64,000 nucleotides of DNA, taken from positions 3,224,001 to 3,288,000 of the forward strand of contig NZ_CP009428.1 in the NCBI RefSeq assembly GCF_000758725.1. The letters run 5' to 3'. The notes beneath the pieces are model-generated. The model ran no database searches. It worked only from the letters and a program-made list of their open reading frames with translations, and was not told the origin of the DNA. The stretch comes from Paenibacillus odorifer. GTDB taxonomy: Bacteria; Bacillota; Bacilli; Paenibacillales; Paenibacillaceae. Both the position numbers and the translations under genes were made by a program. Every line of letters starts with the position of its first letter. Within the stretch, counting starts at the first letter, position 1. Shown here one piece after another: positions 24,074 to 32,696 of this stretch.

Positions 24074-24580
24074 ATGTTGAATAGGAAAACCGAGAAAATA
24101 TTGACGCGATGTATCAAAGAAAACAAAGAAAATGTATACCGGCTTGCTTACAGTTATGTGAAAAACAAAGAGGATGCCCTCGACATTGTGCAGGATTCTA
24201 TTTATAAAGCGATGACACGAATGGATTTGCTAAAGGATCACGATGCCGTGAAAAGCTGGTTTTACAGGATTGTCGTGAATACCTCTTTAGACTTTTTGCG
24301 CAGAAACAAGAAGGTTCAGACGATGGAGCCAGAGATAATAGAAACCTATAGTCCGGCTGTTGAGGATAACTATACAGATATGGATTTGAAAAGAACACTG
24401 GAAGAGCTGCCGGCGAAATACCGAAGTGTGATCGTGCTTAGATATTTTGAGGATATGAAGATTAATGAAGTGGCTGAAGTTCTTAATGAGAACACCAATA
24501 CAATAAAGACAAGGCTGTATCAGGCCCTTCAGTTATTGCGAGTGAAGCTGAATGATGAAGCCTTAAAGGAGATAAAGTAA
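24074..24580 (+). CDS. sigV: ECF sigma factor, SigV-like
   Basis: A 168-residue ECF sigma factor. Region 2 (about 18-82) includes YRLAYSYVKNKEDALDIVQD and VKSWFYRIVVNTSLDFLRR. Region 4 (about 108-160) has the helix-turn-helix MKINEVAEVLNENTNTIKTR. It has the short linker typical of ECF sigmas. The anti-sigma gene starts one base after the stop, and an oatA-like gene lies upstream, matching the lysozyme-responsive SigV system of B. subtilis. It should direct promoters A, B and C. Confidence 0.9.
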   Translation: MLNRKTEKILTRCIKENKENVYRLAYSYVKNKEDALDIVQDSIYKAMTRMDLLKDHDAVKSWFYRIVVNTSLDFLRRNKKVQTMEPEIIETYSPAVEDNYTDMDLKRTLEELPAKYRSVIVLRYFEDMKINEVAEVLNENTNTIKTRLYQALQLLRVKLNDEALKEIK

Positions 24581-24581
24581 G

Positions 24582-25469
24582 ATGGACGAAAGAATACAAG
24601 AATTACATAAAGAGTATACCGATATTCCCATTCCGGATGAACTTGATTTGATTGTAAACCGCTCTATAAAGCAGTCACTTAAAGCCAATAGAAAAAAACA
24701 CACAACAACTAAGTGGGTGGCTAGTGTTGGAGCGGCCGCAGTTATTTTTCTAGTAGCCATAAACACCAGTACAACCGTAGCTAGTGCATTATCTTCCATC
24801 CCAGGCGTTGATCGGATAATAAAAGTGCTAACTATTAAAGAATACGTTGTAGAAGAAGAGAACTACGATGCTAATATCAAAGTTCCAGCCGTAACGGATA
24901 TGGAGAACAAAGAACTGGAGCTTGGATTGAACAGCAAATATTTAAGTGAGAATAAAGCACTATACGAAAAGTTCCAAGCGGAGATCGAAGCGTTGAAGGA
25001 ACAAGGTGGGGGCCATTTGGGGCTGGATGTTGGTTATGAAGTGAAAACGGATAATGAGCATATTTTCTCCATTGGCAGATATGTTGAGGAAACCGCTGGT
25101 TCATCTTCAATGGAAGTTACTTTTGATACGATAGACAAAGAAAATCAGATCCTTATTACATTACCAATGTTATTTAAAGATGATCAATACATTGAGCGCA
25201 TCAGCGAAAATATTAAAGAACAGATGATTGCTCAAATGAAAGCAGACTCTGAGAAAGTTTACTGGATCCCTGAGTATGGCGATGATGTGCCAACGGATCA
25301 GTTTACATCCATTACGAAGGATCAAAGCTTTTATATCAATACCGAAGGTAAGCTTGTGATTGTGTTTAATAAATACGATGTCGCACCGGGTTATATGGGC
25401 TCCGTTGAATTTGTGATACCAACCGCGGTGCTTGCTGATGATTTGGTCAGTCAGAAGTATATTCAATAA
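24582..25469 (+). CDS. rsiV: RsiV-like anti-sigma factor / lysozyme sensor
   Basis: A 295-residue single-pass membrane protein. The cytoplasmic N-terminus (1 to about 44) should hold the sigma; a TM segment lies at about 47-68; the outside part (about 90-290) contains the DUF4163/DUF3298 module ending in DQSFYINTEGKLVIVFNKYD. In B. subtilis, lysozyme binding to this part of RsiV triggers site-1 cleavage and SigV release. AAGGAG precedes the ATG. The similar external domain of the secreted protein at 20876 suggests that the same ligand may be bound by a soluble decoy or co-sensor. Confidence 0.88.
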   Translation: MDERIQELHKEYTDIPIPDELDLIVNRSIKQSLKANRKKHTTTKWVASVGAAAVIFLVAINTSTTVASALSSIPGVDRIIKVLTIKEYVVEEENYDANIKVPAVTDMENKELELGLNSKYLSENKALYEKFQAEIEALKEQGGGHLGLDVGYEVKTDNEHIFSIGRYVEETAGSSSMEVTFDTIDKENQILITLPMLFKDDQYIERISENIKEQMIAQMKADSEKVYWIPEYGDDVPTDQFTSITKDQSFYINTEGKLVIVFNKYDVAPGYMGSVEFVIPTAVLADDLVSQKYIQ

Positions 25470-25480
25470 AAGAATTCTGG

Positions 25481-25815
25481 GAATAACGTCATCTGCGTTC
25501 CGAAACTCTGCGCAAAAGTTGATAAATGTGGAACTAGCGTCATCTGAGTCCAAAAGTTTAGCCAAAACTCTTTGTCAAAGCCTTAAACATCGTTTGATGT
25601 CATTATTTTACGGGGGACGCAGCAGCTATCGGACTCAGCTGACCCTAAACGCAGCATTATCGCACTTTTGCAATCCTAACGGACCACATCGTCGCTATTG
25701 GCACGAAAAACACTCCCCAAGCACTCTTTTCTAACGAATAGCTGCACTGGGGTCCGAAACTCTGCGCAAAAGCTGATAAAAGCGGAAATAACGTCATCTG
25801 GGTCCGAAAGTTTAG
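25481..25815. repeat. interspersed intergenic repeat units (region 1)
   Basis: This 340-bp non-coding stretch holds four copies of a degenerate unit of about 25 bp, near-consensus ATAACGTCATCTGGGTCCGA, at 25481-25505, 25530-25555, 25736-25759 and 25784-25809. A larger direct repeat (CCGAAACTCTGCGCAAAAG, then GTTGATAAA/GCTGATAAA) appears at 25500 and 25754. Related units recur at 59146-59328. The last copy overlaps the stop codon of the minus-strand gene ending at 25812. No gene is seen here. Confidence 0.8.
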
Positions 25816-26396
25816 ACGTAAATAAATCGCTCTACTGCCGCAACGGTAGCATTAATATCCGGGTTAGAATTATCGATCAACGCAATATTTTCAGCCGGGA
25901 GCGGCCATGCTACCGTACGGTTGCCAAGAGAAGTGCGGAATTCATTCCAATGCTGGAACTTCCATTCATCTAGTGGTGATTGTCTGTCTTGAATTCGTTC
26001 CCGGTACAATTCCTCGTTGGCTAAACCTACCAAGACAACCTTGACTTCAACATCAAGGAGGGAACGTCCGATCCGAACTAACTCATTGCTGATCCAGTCA
26101 GGATTGGCCGCCTCTTTGGTGAAGGGACCAACCACAAAAGCATCGACGTACAAGCCTATATTATCCAGCGCAGCATCCATAGTGATTCGATAACCTAAAT
26201 CGCGGCATAACCTTTTGTACTCTGCTGAGTCTCTATCTGCCGGATCCAGTCCGTGTAAAGTCATTATGGCGTCGGCAGCAGGCCGTAGCAGAATATCCAT
26301 ATCGAAAAATGGTATTTTGCGCCGCGAAGCAATCGCTTTAGCTAACGTTGTTTTGCCTGCTCCAGCTGGACCAAGAAAAAATACAAGTTTATTCAT
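25812..26396 (-). CDS. P-loop ATPase / kinase-like protein (shikimate kinase-like fold)
   Basis: A 194-residue protein with an N-terminal Walker A GPAGAGKTTLAKA (about 9-21) and FFDMDILLRPA, the layout of small-molecule kinases of the shikimate/gluconate kinase group. Later segments include RIQDRQSPLDEWKF, an LID-like Arg-rich region. A phosphotransferase on an unknown small molecule is likely. AAGGAGAA precedes the ATG. The stop codon falls inside an interspersed repeat, so the last residues (AAVERFIYV) may have been reshaped by repeat insertion. Confidence 0.78.
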   Translation of the reverse strand: MNKLVFFLGPAGAGKTTLAKAIASRRKIPFFDMDILLRPAADAIMTLHGLDPADRDSAEYKRLCRDLGYRITMDAALDNIGLYVDAFVVGPFTKEAANPDWISNELVRIGRSLLDVEVKVVLVGLANEELYRERIQDRQSPLDEWKFQHWNEFRTSLGNRTVAWPLPAENIALIDNSNPDINATVAAVERFIYV

Positions 26397-26566
26397 TTCT
26401 AATTCTCCTTAGTTCTCAAGTCAACTCCAAAGTGTATCTATGCATACTATCATATAAAAGATGACGAGCGATCGCCAGCGCAAACCTAATCTCGGCAAGT
26501 GACGGTCCACAAAAACTAAAATTGTTCGCAAATTAGCCTGAAAAATGATAATTTTTTGCTTCTCCA

Positions 26567-26595
26567 TTGAGTTTTTAGTTAATCCTGCTTATAAT
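26567..26595 (+). promoter_or_regulatory. sigma-A promoter of the ABC-F gene
   Basis: TTGAGT (26567-26572), a 17-base spacer, then TATAAT (26590-26595), placed 33 bases before the start codon. Confidence 0.8.
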
Positions 26596-26628
26596 ATAGC
26601 GAGAAAAATAAGAAAAAGGTGTCCATAA

Positions 26629-28185
26629 ATGAGCATATTAAATGTTGAAGGATTAAGTCATGGCTTTGGGGATCGTGCGATTTTTAAGGATGTTTCATTC
26701 CGTCTCCTAAAAGGCGAGCATATCGGATTATTCGGCGCTAACGGCGAAGGAAAATCCACTTTTATGAATATTGTTACAGGCAAACTGCAACCTGATGAGG
26801 GTAAAGTCGAATGGTCCAAGCGGGTGCGTGTTGGCTACCTCGATCAGCATGCTGTGTTAACCAAAGGAATGACGATTCAAGACGTACTCAGAAGTGCCTT
26901 TCAATACCTGTTTGATCTGGAGCAAGAGATGAATGATATGTACGGCAGAATGGGTGACGTTTCACCTGAAGAGCTGGAAAAGCTGCTTGAAGAAGTAGGT
27001 ACCATCCAAGATACACTTACAAATCAAGATTTTTACATGATTGATGCGAAAGTACAAGAAACTGCGCGTGGACTAGGGATCACTGACATTGGATTGGATC
27101 GTGATGTAGCCGATCTTAGTGGTGGTCAACGTACCAAAATCTTGCTTGCGAAGCTATTGCTTGAAAAACCAGATATTTTGCTCCTCGATGAGCCTACCAA
27201 CTATCTGGATGAGCAGCATATTGAGTGGCTGAGACGTTATCTTCAAGAGTATGATAATGCCTTTATTCTGATCTCTCACGATATGCCATTCTTGAACAGC
27301 GTTATTAACCTGATCTACCATATGGAAAATCAAAAGCTGACCCGCTATGTGGGTGATTATGAGCAATTCCAACAAGTCTACGAAATGAGAAAACAACAGC
27401 TTGAATCTGCTTATAATCGTCAAAAGCAAGAAATAGCAGAGCTGAAGGATTTCGTAGCTCGTAATAAAGCCAGCGTGGCAACCCGTAATATGGCAATGTC
27501 CAGACAGAAGAAGCTCGACAAGATGGAGATCATCGAGATTGCCAAGGAGAAACCGAAACCACAGTTTAACTTTAAAGAAGGTAAAACTGCGGGCAAGATG
27601 ATTTTCGAAGCAAAAGAATTGGTTATCGGCTACGATTCTCCATTGTCCAGACCGCTTAATTTGCTGATGGAGCGTGGACAGAAGATCGCGTTGGTTGGGG
27701 CAAACGGAATTGGTAAAACAACTTTGCTGCGCAGCATTTTAGGTGAAATCTCTGCATTGTCCGGTTCGGTAGAACGTGGATACCATCAGGAGATTGGCTA
27801 TTTTGAGCAAGAGATGAAGGAAGGCAATTACAAGACTTGTATTGAGGAAATCTGGGACACGTTCCCGTCTCTGTCACAATTCGAAGTACGTGCTGCCCTT
27901 GCTAAATGCGGATTAACTACGAAGCATATTGAGAGTAAGATTGCTGTTCTAAGTGGTGGGGAAAAAGCCAAAGTGCGTCTATGTAAGCTCATTAATAGCG
28001 AAACCAATATTCTCGTATTAGATGAGCCGACAAACCACTTGGATATCGATGCCAAAGATGAACTGAAACGCGCTCTAAAAGCATACAAAGGAAGCATTCT
28101 TATGATTTCTCACGAACCCGATTTTTATCAGGACATCGTAACAGATATCTGGAATTGCGAAGATTGGACGACGAAAGTATTCTAA
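26629..28185 (+). CDS. ABC-F family ATPase (translation factor type)
   Basis: A 518-residue soluble protein with two ABC ATPase domains and no membrane segment. Walker A motifs are GANGEGKS (about 35-42) and GANGIGKT (about 358-365); signatures are LSGGQRTK and LSGGEKAK; both Walker B motifs end LLDEPTNYLD and VLDEPTNHLD. Between them is the charged P-site tRNA-interaction linker rich in Lys/Arg/Gln. This size and linker suit housekeeping ABC-F proteins (YbiT/EttA/Uup group) more than the drug-resistance kind, but resistance cannot be excluded. It forms a single-gene unit. Confidence 0.9.
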   Translation: MSILNVEGLSHGFGDRAIFKDVSFRLLKGEHIGLFGANGEGKSTFMNIVTGKLQPDEGKVEWSKRVRVGYLDQHAVLTKGMTIQDVLRSAFQYLFDLEQEMNDMYGRMGDVSPEELEKLLEEVGTIQDTLTNQDFYMIDAKVQETARGLGITDIGLDRDVADLSGGQRTKILLAKLLLEKPDILLLDEPTNYLDEQHIEWLRRYLQEYDNAFILISHDMPFLNSVINLIYHMENQKLTRYVGDYEQFQQVYEMRKQQLESAYNRQKQEIAELKDFVARNKASVATRNMAMSRQKKLDKMEIIEIAKEKPKPQFNFKEGKTAGKMIFEAKELVIGYDSPLSRPLNLLMERGQKIALVGANGIGKTTLLRSILGEISALSGSVERGYHQEIGYFEQEMKEGNYKTCIEEIWDTFPSLSQFEVRAALAKCGLTTKHIESKIAVLSGGEKAKVRLCKLINSETNILVLDEPTNHLDIDAKDELKRALKAYKGSILMISHEPDFYQDIVTDIWNCEDWTTKVF

Positions 28186-28215
28186 TTATACGAGTTCAAT
28201 TAACGAATCTTAAAT

Positions 28216-28258
28216 AGGATACCTTACTTCGATTCTCCGAAGGGTATCCTGTTTTTTT
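28216..28258 (+). terminator. rho-independent terminator
   Basis: AGGATACC pairs with GGGTATCCT across an 18-base loop that has its own TTCG/CGAA pairing, then G and T7. Confidence 0.9.
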
Positions 28259-28291
28259 ATCCCGAGGCACCATCTGCATTAACTGTGACGA

Positions 28292-28621
28292 TTAAAATTG
28301 GCGTCTGAGGCAATGATTCCATCTCTCTGAGAAATCTTGAACAGTAACGCAAAAACACCACTGAGGATGGATAATGTAACTACACAAGGTTACTAGGATA
28401 CCGATGATCCAGCCTGCAAGATGGGAGACACTTTCAATGCAGATGCCTTTTATAAAATCGACTGATTTATATTTCATCCGTACCTCAAGATAGGCGTAGA
28501 TGATTACAAATAGCATAAATAGACCACACCAGAGGTAAAAGTATTTTGGCAGATTCCCAGATAACAAATCCGTCAAAAATTGAATGGCCGTCTTCATGAT
28601 TTCCATAATTAACACAAACAA
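28292..28621 (-). CDS. small membrane protein of unknown function
   Basis: I do not recognise this protein of about 109 residues. Two strongly hydrophobic segments are visible (around YFYLWCGLFMLFVIIYAYLE and WIIGILVTLCSYII). The C-terminus is short and Cys/Trp-rich. The chosen start is TTG 28621, which lies seven bases after GAGGAG; the frame can be extended five codons but would then overlap that site. It follows the AraC gene by 38 bp and is probably co-transcribed with it, so it may be its target or an accessory. Confidence that it is real is moderate. Confidence 0.5.
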   Translation of the reverse strand: MFVLIMEIMKTAIQFLTDLLSGNLPKYFYLWCGLFMLFVIIYAYLEVRMKYKSVDFIKGICIESVSHLAGWIIGILVTLCSYIIHPQWCFCVTVQDFSERWNHCLRRQF

Positions 28622-28659
28622 TAGATCACTCCTCAAAACTTTCCGCCGGTAAGCAAACT

Positions 28660-29529
28660 TTAGGCTTCAAACTTCAGATTCTGCGGTTCCGTCGGAAATT
28701 CTTCTGTCCGTGCACGGGAATCAGTGACGGGAACGTCCAGGCCTACTTCTTCAAAGGTGCAGTCATCCAGCCAAATCTTTCCGGATCCGGATAGGAGAAT
28801 ACCTATGTTGATACAATCCGCCTCTGCCGGGATATCCAGCACACAAGCGTAAAAATTCCAGGAAGCAGTTCCTTTAATACTTCTGTACTGCATGTTGTCA
28901 AAACCCAGCATATTCTGGAGCTTGTCATCAATACGCATCCATAAGCCGCACCAGTCGCTTACTTCTTCGGTCCGGATAAAGCCGGCAAACCGCATCCGTT
29001 TCCCAAGATAATTTTTTGCGTCAAACTGCTGCATTAGAGTACCGAATTCGTTCCCTTCGAGTGGTTCAGTTTCTGCGCATTCCAGTGATACAGAGTTCCT
29101 TCCCTTATGGTAAATCTGCATATCTAATGATGCCTTATATTTGCTGGGAGATGTTCCGGTGATGAACCAACCTTTAATTTCGGACATGGTAAATTCCTCT
29201 CTTTCCTGAATCAATAGTTTTATCTGTGACCTGTATTGGGCTGGGGGGAGAACATAATGTCCTTTAAAAGCTCTTGTAAAAGCCTCTTGACTATCAAAAC
29301 CATAAAGAAGTGCAATATCTAGAATGCGTTCTTCGGAATAGAGCAGCAGTTGGGCAGCAGAACTCAACCTACGGGAACGAATGTATTCAGCTACACTTTT
29401 GCCGACATATTTCTGAAAGAGCCGATGGAAATGATATTTGGAGAATCCAGCCTCTTTCGCAATTCTGTCCAGATTCAATTCTTCTTCTTCCAAATGGTTC
29501 TCAATAAATTCAATACTATTGTGAATCAT
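28660..29529 (-). CDS. AraC family regulator with C-terminal effector domain
   Basis: This protein has its DNA-binding domain first: two AraC helix-turn-helix motifs at about 20-105 of the ATG form (LDRIAKEAGFSKYHFHRLFQ; ILDIALLYGFDSQEAFTRAF). A beta-rich C-terminal domain (about 115-275) resembling a carbohydrate-binding jelly roll follows, probably the ligand sensor. The start is uncertain. A perfect 12-base anti-16S site, AAGGAGGTGATC, ends at 29545; the in-frame GTG at 29550 is inside it, a CTG at 29541 would be ideally spaced, and the first ATG is 29529. I list the ATG. Target unknown. Confidence 0.82.
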   Translation of the reverse strand: MIHNSIEFIENHLEEEELNLDRIAKEAGFSKYHFHRLFQKYVGKSVAEYIRSRRLSSAAQLLLYSEERILDIALLYGFDSQEAFTRAFKGHYVLPPAQYRSQIKLLIQEREEFTMSEIKGWFITGTSPSKYKASLDMQIYHKGRNSVSLECAETEPLEGNEFGTLMQQFDAKNYLGKRMRFAGFIRTEEVSDWCGLWMRIDDKLQNMLGFDNMQYRSIKGTASWNFYACVLDIPAEADCINIGILLSGSGKIWLDDCTFEEVGLDVPVTDSRARTEEFPTEPQNLKFEA

Positions 29530-29703
29530 CTTGTAATACAGCCTGATCACCTCCTTGTTCTGGTCTTAATATACCTCATCTATTTAAAGGGATTTTGATA
29601 ATTCTTGCTTAGTTGTACTTCAGTATGTAGAAATTTGCACCTGAATCTAATACTATCAGCAGAATATATAAAAGAAGAGTATTAAAACTATAAAACACAA
29701 AAA

Positions 29704-29739
29704 GGCGAATTCTTACTCATAATGGAGTGAGAATCCGCC
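29704..29739 (-). terminator. terminator of the ribonuclease J gene
   Basis: GGCGAATTCTTACTC and GAGTGAGAATCCGCC pair almost perfectly. Read on the minus strand they are followed by TTTTTGTGTT. They lie 27 bases past the stop at 29766. Confidence 0.9.
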
Positions 29740-29765
29740 AATATCTATTTGGATGCATTCCTACA

Positions 29766-31433
29766 TTAAACCTCAATGATGATTGGAAGGATCATTGGAC
29801 GCCGTTTCGTTTTCTCGTATAGGAACTTACTTAATGATTCTTTGATGGTCTGCTTGATGATATTCCATTGGCCGAGATCAGTTTCGTTCATCTTTTTAAG
29901 GGTCGATGTTACATGCTGGTTGATCTCGTCCATTAAATTATCGGAGTTACGGACATAAACGAATCCCCTGGAAATGGTGTCCGGCTCATTTAATAGACGT
30001 CCATCGGTTTGGCTCAGTGTAATCACCGTAATCAGTATGCCGTCTGCTGACAGCTGGCGACGATCGCGAAGCACAACATTTCCAATATCACCGATCCCAA
30101 GGCCATCCACTAGAATTTGCCCAGCAGTCACTCGACCGGATTGGCGGACAACACCAGACGATGACTCGACGATGTCCCCATTTTTTAGAATAAAGATATT
30201 TTCTGGTTTGACGCCTACCGCCTCCGCTAACAAGCTGTGATGATGCAGCATGCGGTATTCACCATGGATCGGAATAAAGTATTCAGGTTTCATTAGAGTC
30301 AGCATTAGCTTAAGTTCCTCTTGGCTACCATGCCCTGAGACGTGAAGCTCACTGCGTGAACCATAGATGACTTTAGCACCCAGCATATATAAATTATCGA
30401 CAATCCTTGAAACATTTCTTTCATTTCCTGGGATGGGATTGGCTGCGAGCAGAACCGTGTCCCCAGCCTGGATCTCCATCAATCGATGGCTTGAGTTCGC
30501 TAAGCGTGAGAGGGCGGCCATGGGCTCTCCTTGACTGCCTGTACATAAAACAGTTACCTGAGCCGGAGGAAGCTTAGCAGCTTCTGCAGGTTCGATCAGC
30601 ATATTGTCCGGAATGTTTAAGTAACCGAGCTCTTGGGCTACTCCGACTACATTAACCATACTTCTGCCGAGTAAGGTCAATTTACGTTCAGTTAAATGAG
30701 AAGCATCAATGATCTGCTGTAGACGATGTACATTTGAGGCGAAGGTAGAAATAAAAATTCTACGTTCTGCTTTTAAAAAGGCTTCTTCTATGTGAGCGCC
30801 AACAAGCTTCTCAGAAGGGGTGAAGCCAGGGCGCTCAGCATTGGTGCTTTCTGAAAGCAGGATCTTTACACCCTTTTTACCGATATCGGCCATTTTATGT
30901 ATATCTGGATACTGCTTGTTGACGGGCGTCATGTCAAATTTGAAGTCTCCCGTATGAACTACGGTACCTTCAGGTGTATCGAATACTACGCCAAGGCAAT
31001 CTGGAATGCTATGATTTGTATTAAAAAATGTTGTAGTAATGGCACCCAGGGTTAAAGTAGATTCTGAATCAATACAATTGAGTTTCGTTTGTCGTAAAAT
31101 CCCATGTTCCCTAAGTTTATTTTCGATTAATCCTAGGGTTAAACGGGAAGCATATATCGGGATATTCAACTGTTTAAGCAGGTAAGGAATCCCACCGATA
31201 TGATCCTCATGTCCATGAGTAACCACCAATGCTTGTACCTTATCAATATTATTTAATAAATACGAAACATCAGGAATAATTAGGTCAATTCCTAAAAGAC
31301 TTTCATCTGGAAATTTAGAGCCGCAATCAATAACGACAATGTCATCTGCGTATTGCAGGATATACATATTTTTACCGATTTCATGAACCCCGCCTAATGC
31401 TGCAATCGAGAGCTGCTTAGCTGCCATTTTCAT
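29766..31433 (-). CDS. ribonuclease J (RNase J1/J2 type)
   Basis: A 555-residue metallo-beta-lactamase/beta-CASP ribonuclease, the family's exact usual length. The zinc motif HGHEDHIGG lies at about 74-82, further ligands are in THSIPDC and HTGDFKFD, and the beta-CASP region contains HVSGHGSQEE. RNase J degrades and processes mRNA by 5'-to-3' exo- and endonuclease activity. AGGAGGGG precedes the ATG. Bacillus has two paralogues (rnjA, rnjB). Neither neighbour here resembles the usual rnjA context, so I leave the paralogue open. Confidence 0.92.
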   Translation of the reverse strand: MKMAAKQLSIAALGGVHEIGKNMYILQYADDIVVIDCGSKFPDESLLGIDLIIPDVSYLLNNIDKVQALVVTHGHEDHIGGIPYLLKQLNIPIYASRLTLGLIENKLREHGILRQTKLNCIDSESTLTLGAITTTFFNTNHSIPDCLGVVFDTPEGTVVHTGDFKFDMTPVNKQYPDIHKMADIGKKGVKILLSESTNAERPGFTPSEKLVGAHIEEAFLKAERRIFISTFASNVHRLQQIIDASHLTERKLTLLGRSMVNVVGVAQELGYLNIPDNMLIEPAEAAKLPPAQVTVLCTGSQGEPMAALSRLANSSHRLMEIQAGDTVLLAANPIPGNERNVSRIVDNLYMLGAKVIYGSRSELHVSGHGSQEELKLMLTLMKPEYFIPIHGEYRMLHHHSLLAEAVGVKPENIFILKNGDIVESSSGVVRQSGRVTAGQILVDGLGIGDIGNVVLRDRRQLSADGILITVITLSQTDGRLLNEPDTISRGFVYVRNSDNLMDEINQHVTSTLKKMNETDLGQWNIIKQTIKESLSKFLYEKTKRRPMILPIIIEV

Positions 31434-31556
31434 TGAAGCCCCTCCTAAATAAATTTCTCTATATTATGTTTGATTCCCATTATAATTATCCATTCTGAAG
31501 GCTGATACAATATAATAACTGAAGAAAGCTAATCGAAAGATAGGAGAACGTTACTC

Positions 31557-32033
31557 ATGAATATCCGACTATTACAAATGAAAGATAATAGCTCCATTGA
31601 AAAGGTCATCAGGGACTGCCTAATTGAGTTTGGCGGGAATCGCGCGGGTCTCGCCTGGGAGGATGACAGCCTGCATCATTTATCAGATTATTATAATCAT
31701 AGTGAGAATCGGGCTTATTGGGTTGTTGAAGAGGGAGGGGAAGTATTGGGAGGTTGTGGAATTGCTCCTTTCGGGAATGATGACAAGATATGTGAGTTGC
31801 AAAAAATGTATTTATCTCAGTCGATTAGAGGTAACGGGATAGCCAACGAACTTTTAAATACAGCGCTGGACTTTGCCAAGCTTCATTACAACCAATGTTA
31901 TTTGGAGACACTGCAAAACATGCACGCAGCCAACCGTTTCTACACAAAAAATGGATTTGAGCTTTTAGAAAAACCACTTGCTGGGTCGGAGCATTTTGCT
32001 TGTGATGCTTGGTATATTAAAAATTTAATGTAA
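31557..32033 (+). CDS. GNAT family N-acetyltransferase
   Basis: A single-domain 158-residue GNAT. Acetyl-CoA motif A is QKMYLSQSIRGNGIANELLN (about 82-101), and the closing strand-helix is MHAANRFYTKNGFELL. It resembles small-molecule or amino-acid acetyltransferases of the YjgM/YjcF sort, but the acceptor is not predictable. AGGAGAA precedes the ATG. It is a monocistronic unit closed by a strong terminator. Confidence 0.88.
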   Translation: MNIRLLQMKDNSSIEKVIRDCLIEFGGNRAGLAWEDDSLHHLSDYYNHSENRAYWVVEEGGEVLGGCGIAPFGNDDKICELQKMYLSQSIRGNGIANELLNTALDFAKLHYNQCYLETLQNMHAANRFYTKNGFELLEKPLAGSEHFACDAWYIKNLM

Positions 32034-32053
32034 TTGATTTAAAAATGTTGGAG

Positions 32054-32076
32054 GCCTGGATTACCAGGCTTTTTTT
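32054..32076 (+). terminator. rho-independent terminator
   Basis: GCCTGG and CCAGGC around ATTA, then seven T residues, 20 bases after the GNAT stop. Confidence 0.93.
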
Positions 32077-32099
32077 GCTCTAAGATAATGATTTTTTAT

Positions 32100-32129
32100 T
32101 TGACAATAAAACCGTCCAGACGGTATAGT
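32100..32129 (+). promoter_or_regulatory. promoter with perfect operator between -35 and -10
   Basis: A consensus -35 TTGACA (32100-32105) and -10 TATAGT (32124-32129) are 18 bases apart. The spacer is filled by the perfect dyad ACCGTC-CA-GACGGT (32111-32124). This is a classic steric-repression site for the TetR protein whose gene starts 20 bases downstream. That regulator and the two SMR genes behind it should be co-repressed. Confidence 0.82.
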
Positions 32130-32149
32130 AAATAACAGAGGTGATTATC

Positions 32150-32683
32150 GTGAACAGTAATTCAAAACGAAGTAGTATTTTATTAGCAGCTTCTATTGTT
32201 GTTAAAAATAATGGGGTGGAGAAGCTTACGCTTGAAGCTGTTGCCAAAGAAGCCGGGGTCAGTAAAGGTGGACTGCTGCACCATTTTCCGAATAAGGAAG
32301 CTTTAATAAAAAGTATGGTGGAAGAGTTAACAAGCGATTTTTTCAGTAATGTTCAAGAAAGAGTAGCGAATGCATCTAGAGAAACGGGGAAGTGGGGACG
32401 AGCGTTTGTTCAGGCGATTGACGACGATCTTAAGGAAGAGCAGGAGATTAGCACAGCGCTTTCGGCTGCTCTTTTTACGAATCCGGATATCCTTAAGAAA
32501 TTTCAAGATCAATACTCAGTATGGCAAAACAATATAGAGAACGATGGAATAGATCCTGTACGTTCAACGATTGTCAGGCTGGCAGCGGACGGTTTATGGT
32601 ATTCAGAAATGTTCGGATTAGGAGTTTTAGATAAGGAGTTACGCAGTAAAGTGATTCAAGAATTAATAAACATGACGGAGTAA
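32150..32683 (+). CDS. TetR family repressor of the SMR operon
   Basis: A 177-residue regulator. The TetR helix-turn-helix spans about 10-55 (LTLEAVAKEAGVSKGGLLHH, then FPNKEALI). The C-terminal part is of the TetR_C_6 kind often paired with efflux genes. The start is GTG 32150, preceded by AGAGGTGAT; an upstream in-frame GTG at 32141 lies within that site. It is the first gene of a three-gene operon with paired SMR transporters, like yvdT-yvdS-yvdR in B. subtilis, and its likely operator lies in its own promoter. Confidence 0.9.
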   Translation: MNSNSKRSSILLAASIVVKNNGVEKLTLEAVAKEAGVSKGGLLHHFPNKEALIKSMVEELTSDFFSNVQERVANASRETGKWGRAFVQAIDDDLKEEQEISTALSAALFTNPDILKKFQDQYSVWQNNIENDGIDPVRSTIVRLAADGLWYSEMFGLGVLDKELRSKVIQELINMTE

Positions 32684-32696
32684 GGAGGGGCTATTG

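Noticed and set aside
25432-25973. Two plus-strand frames of 91-100 codons across the rsiV/kinase gap
   Set aside because: They run through interspersed repeats and the antisense of the kinase gene, with no ribosome binding site or coding character.
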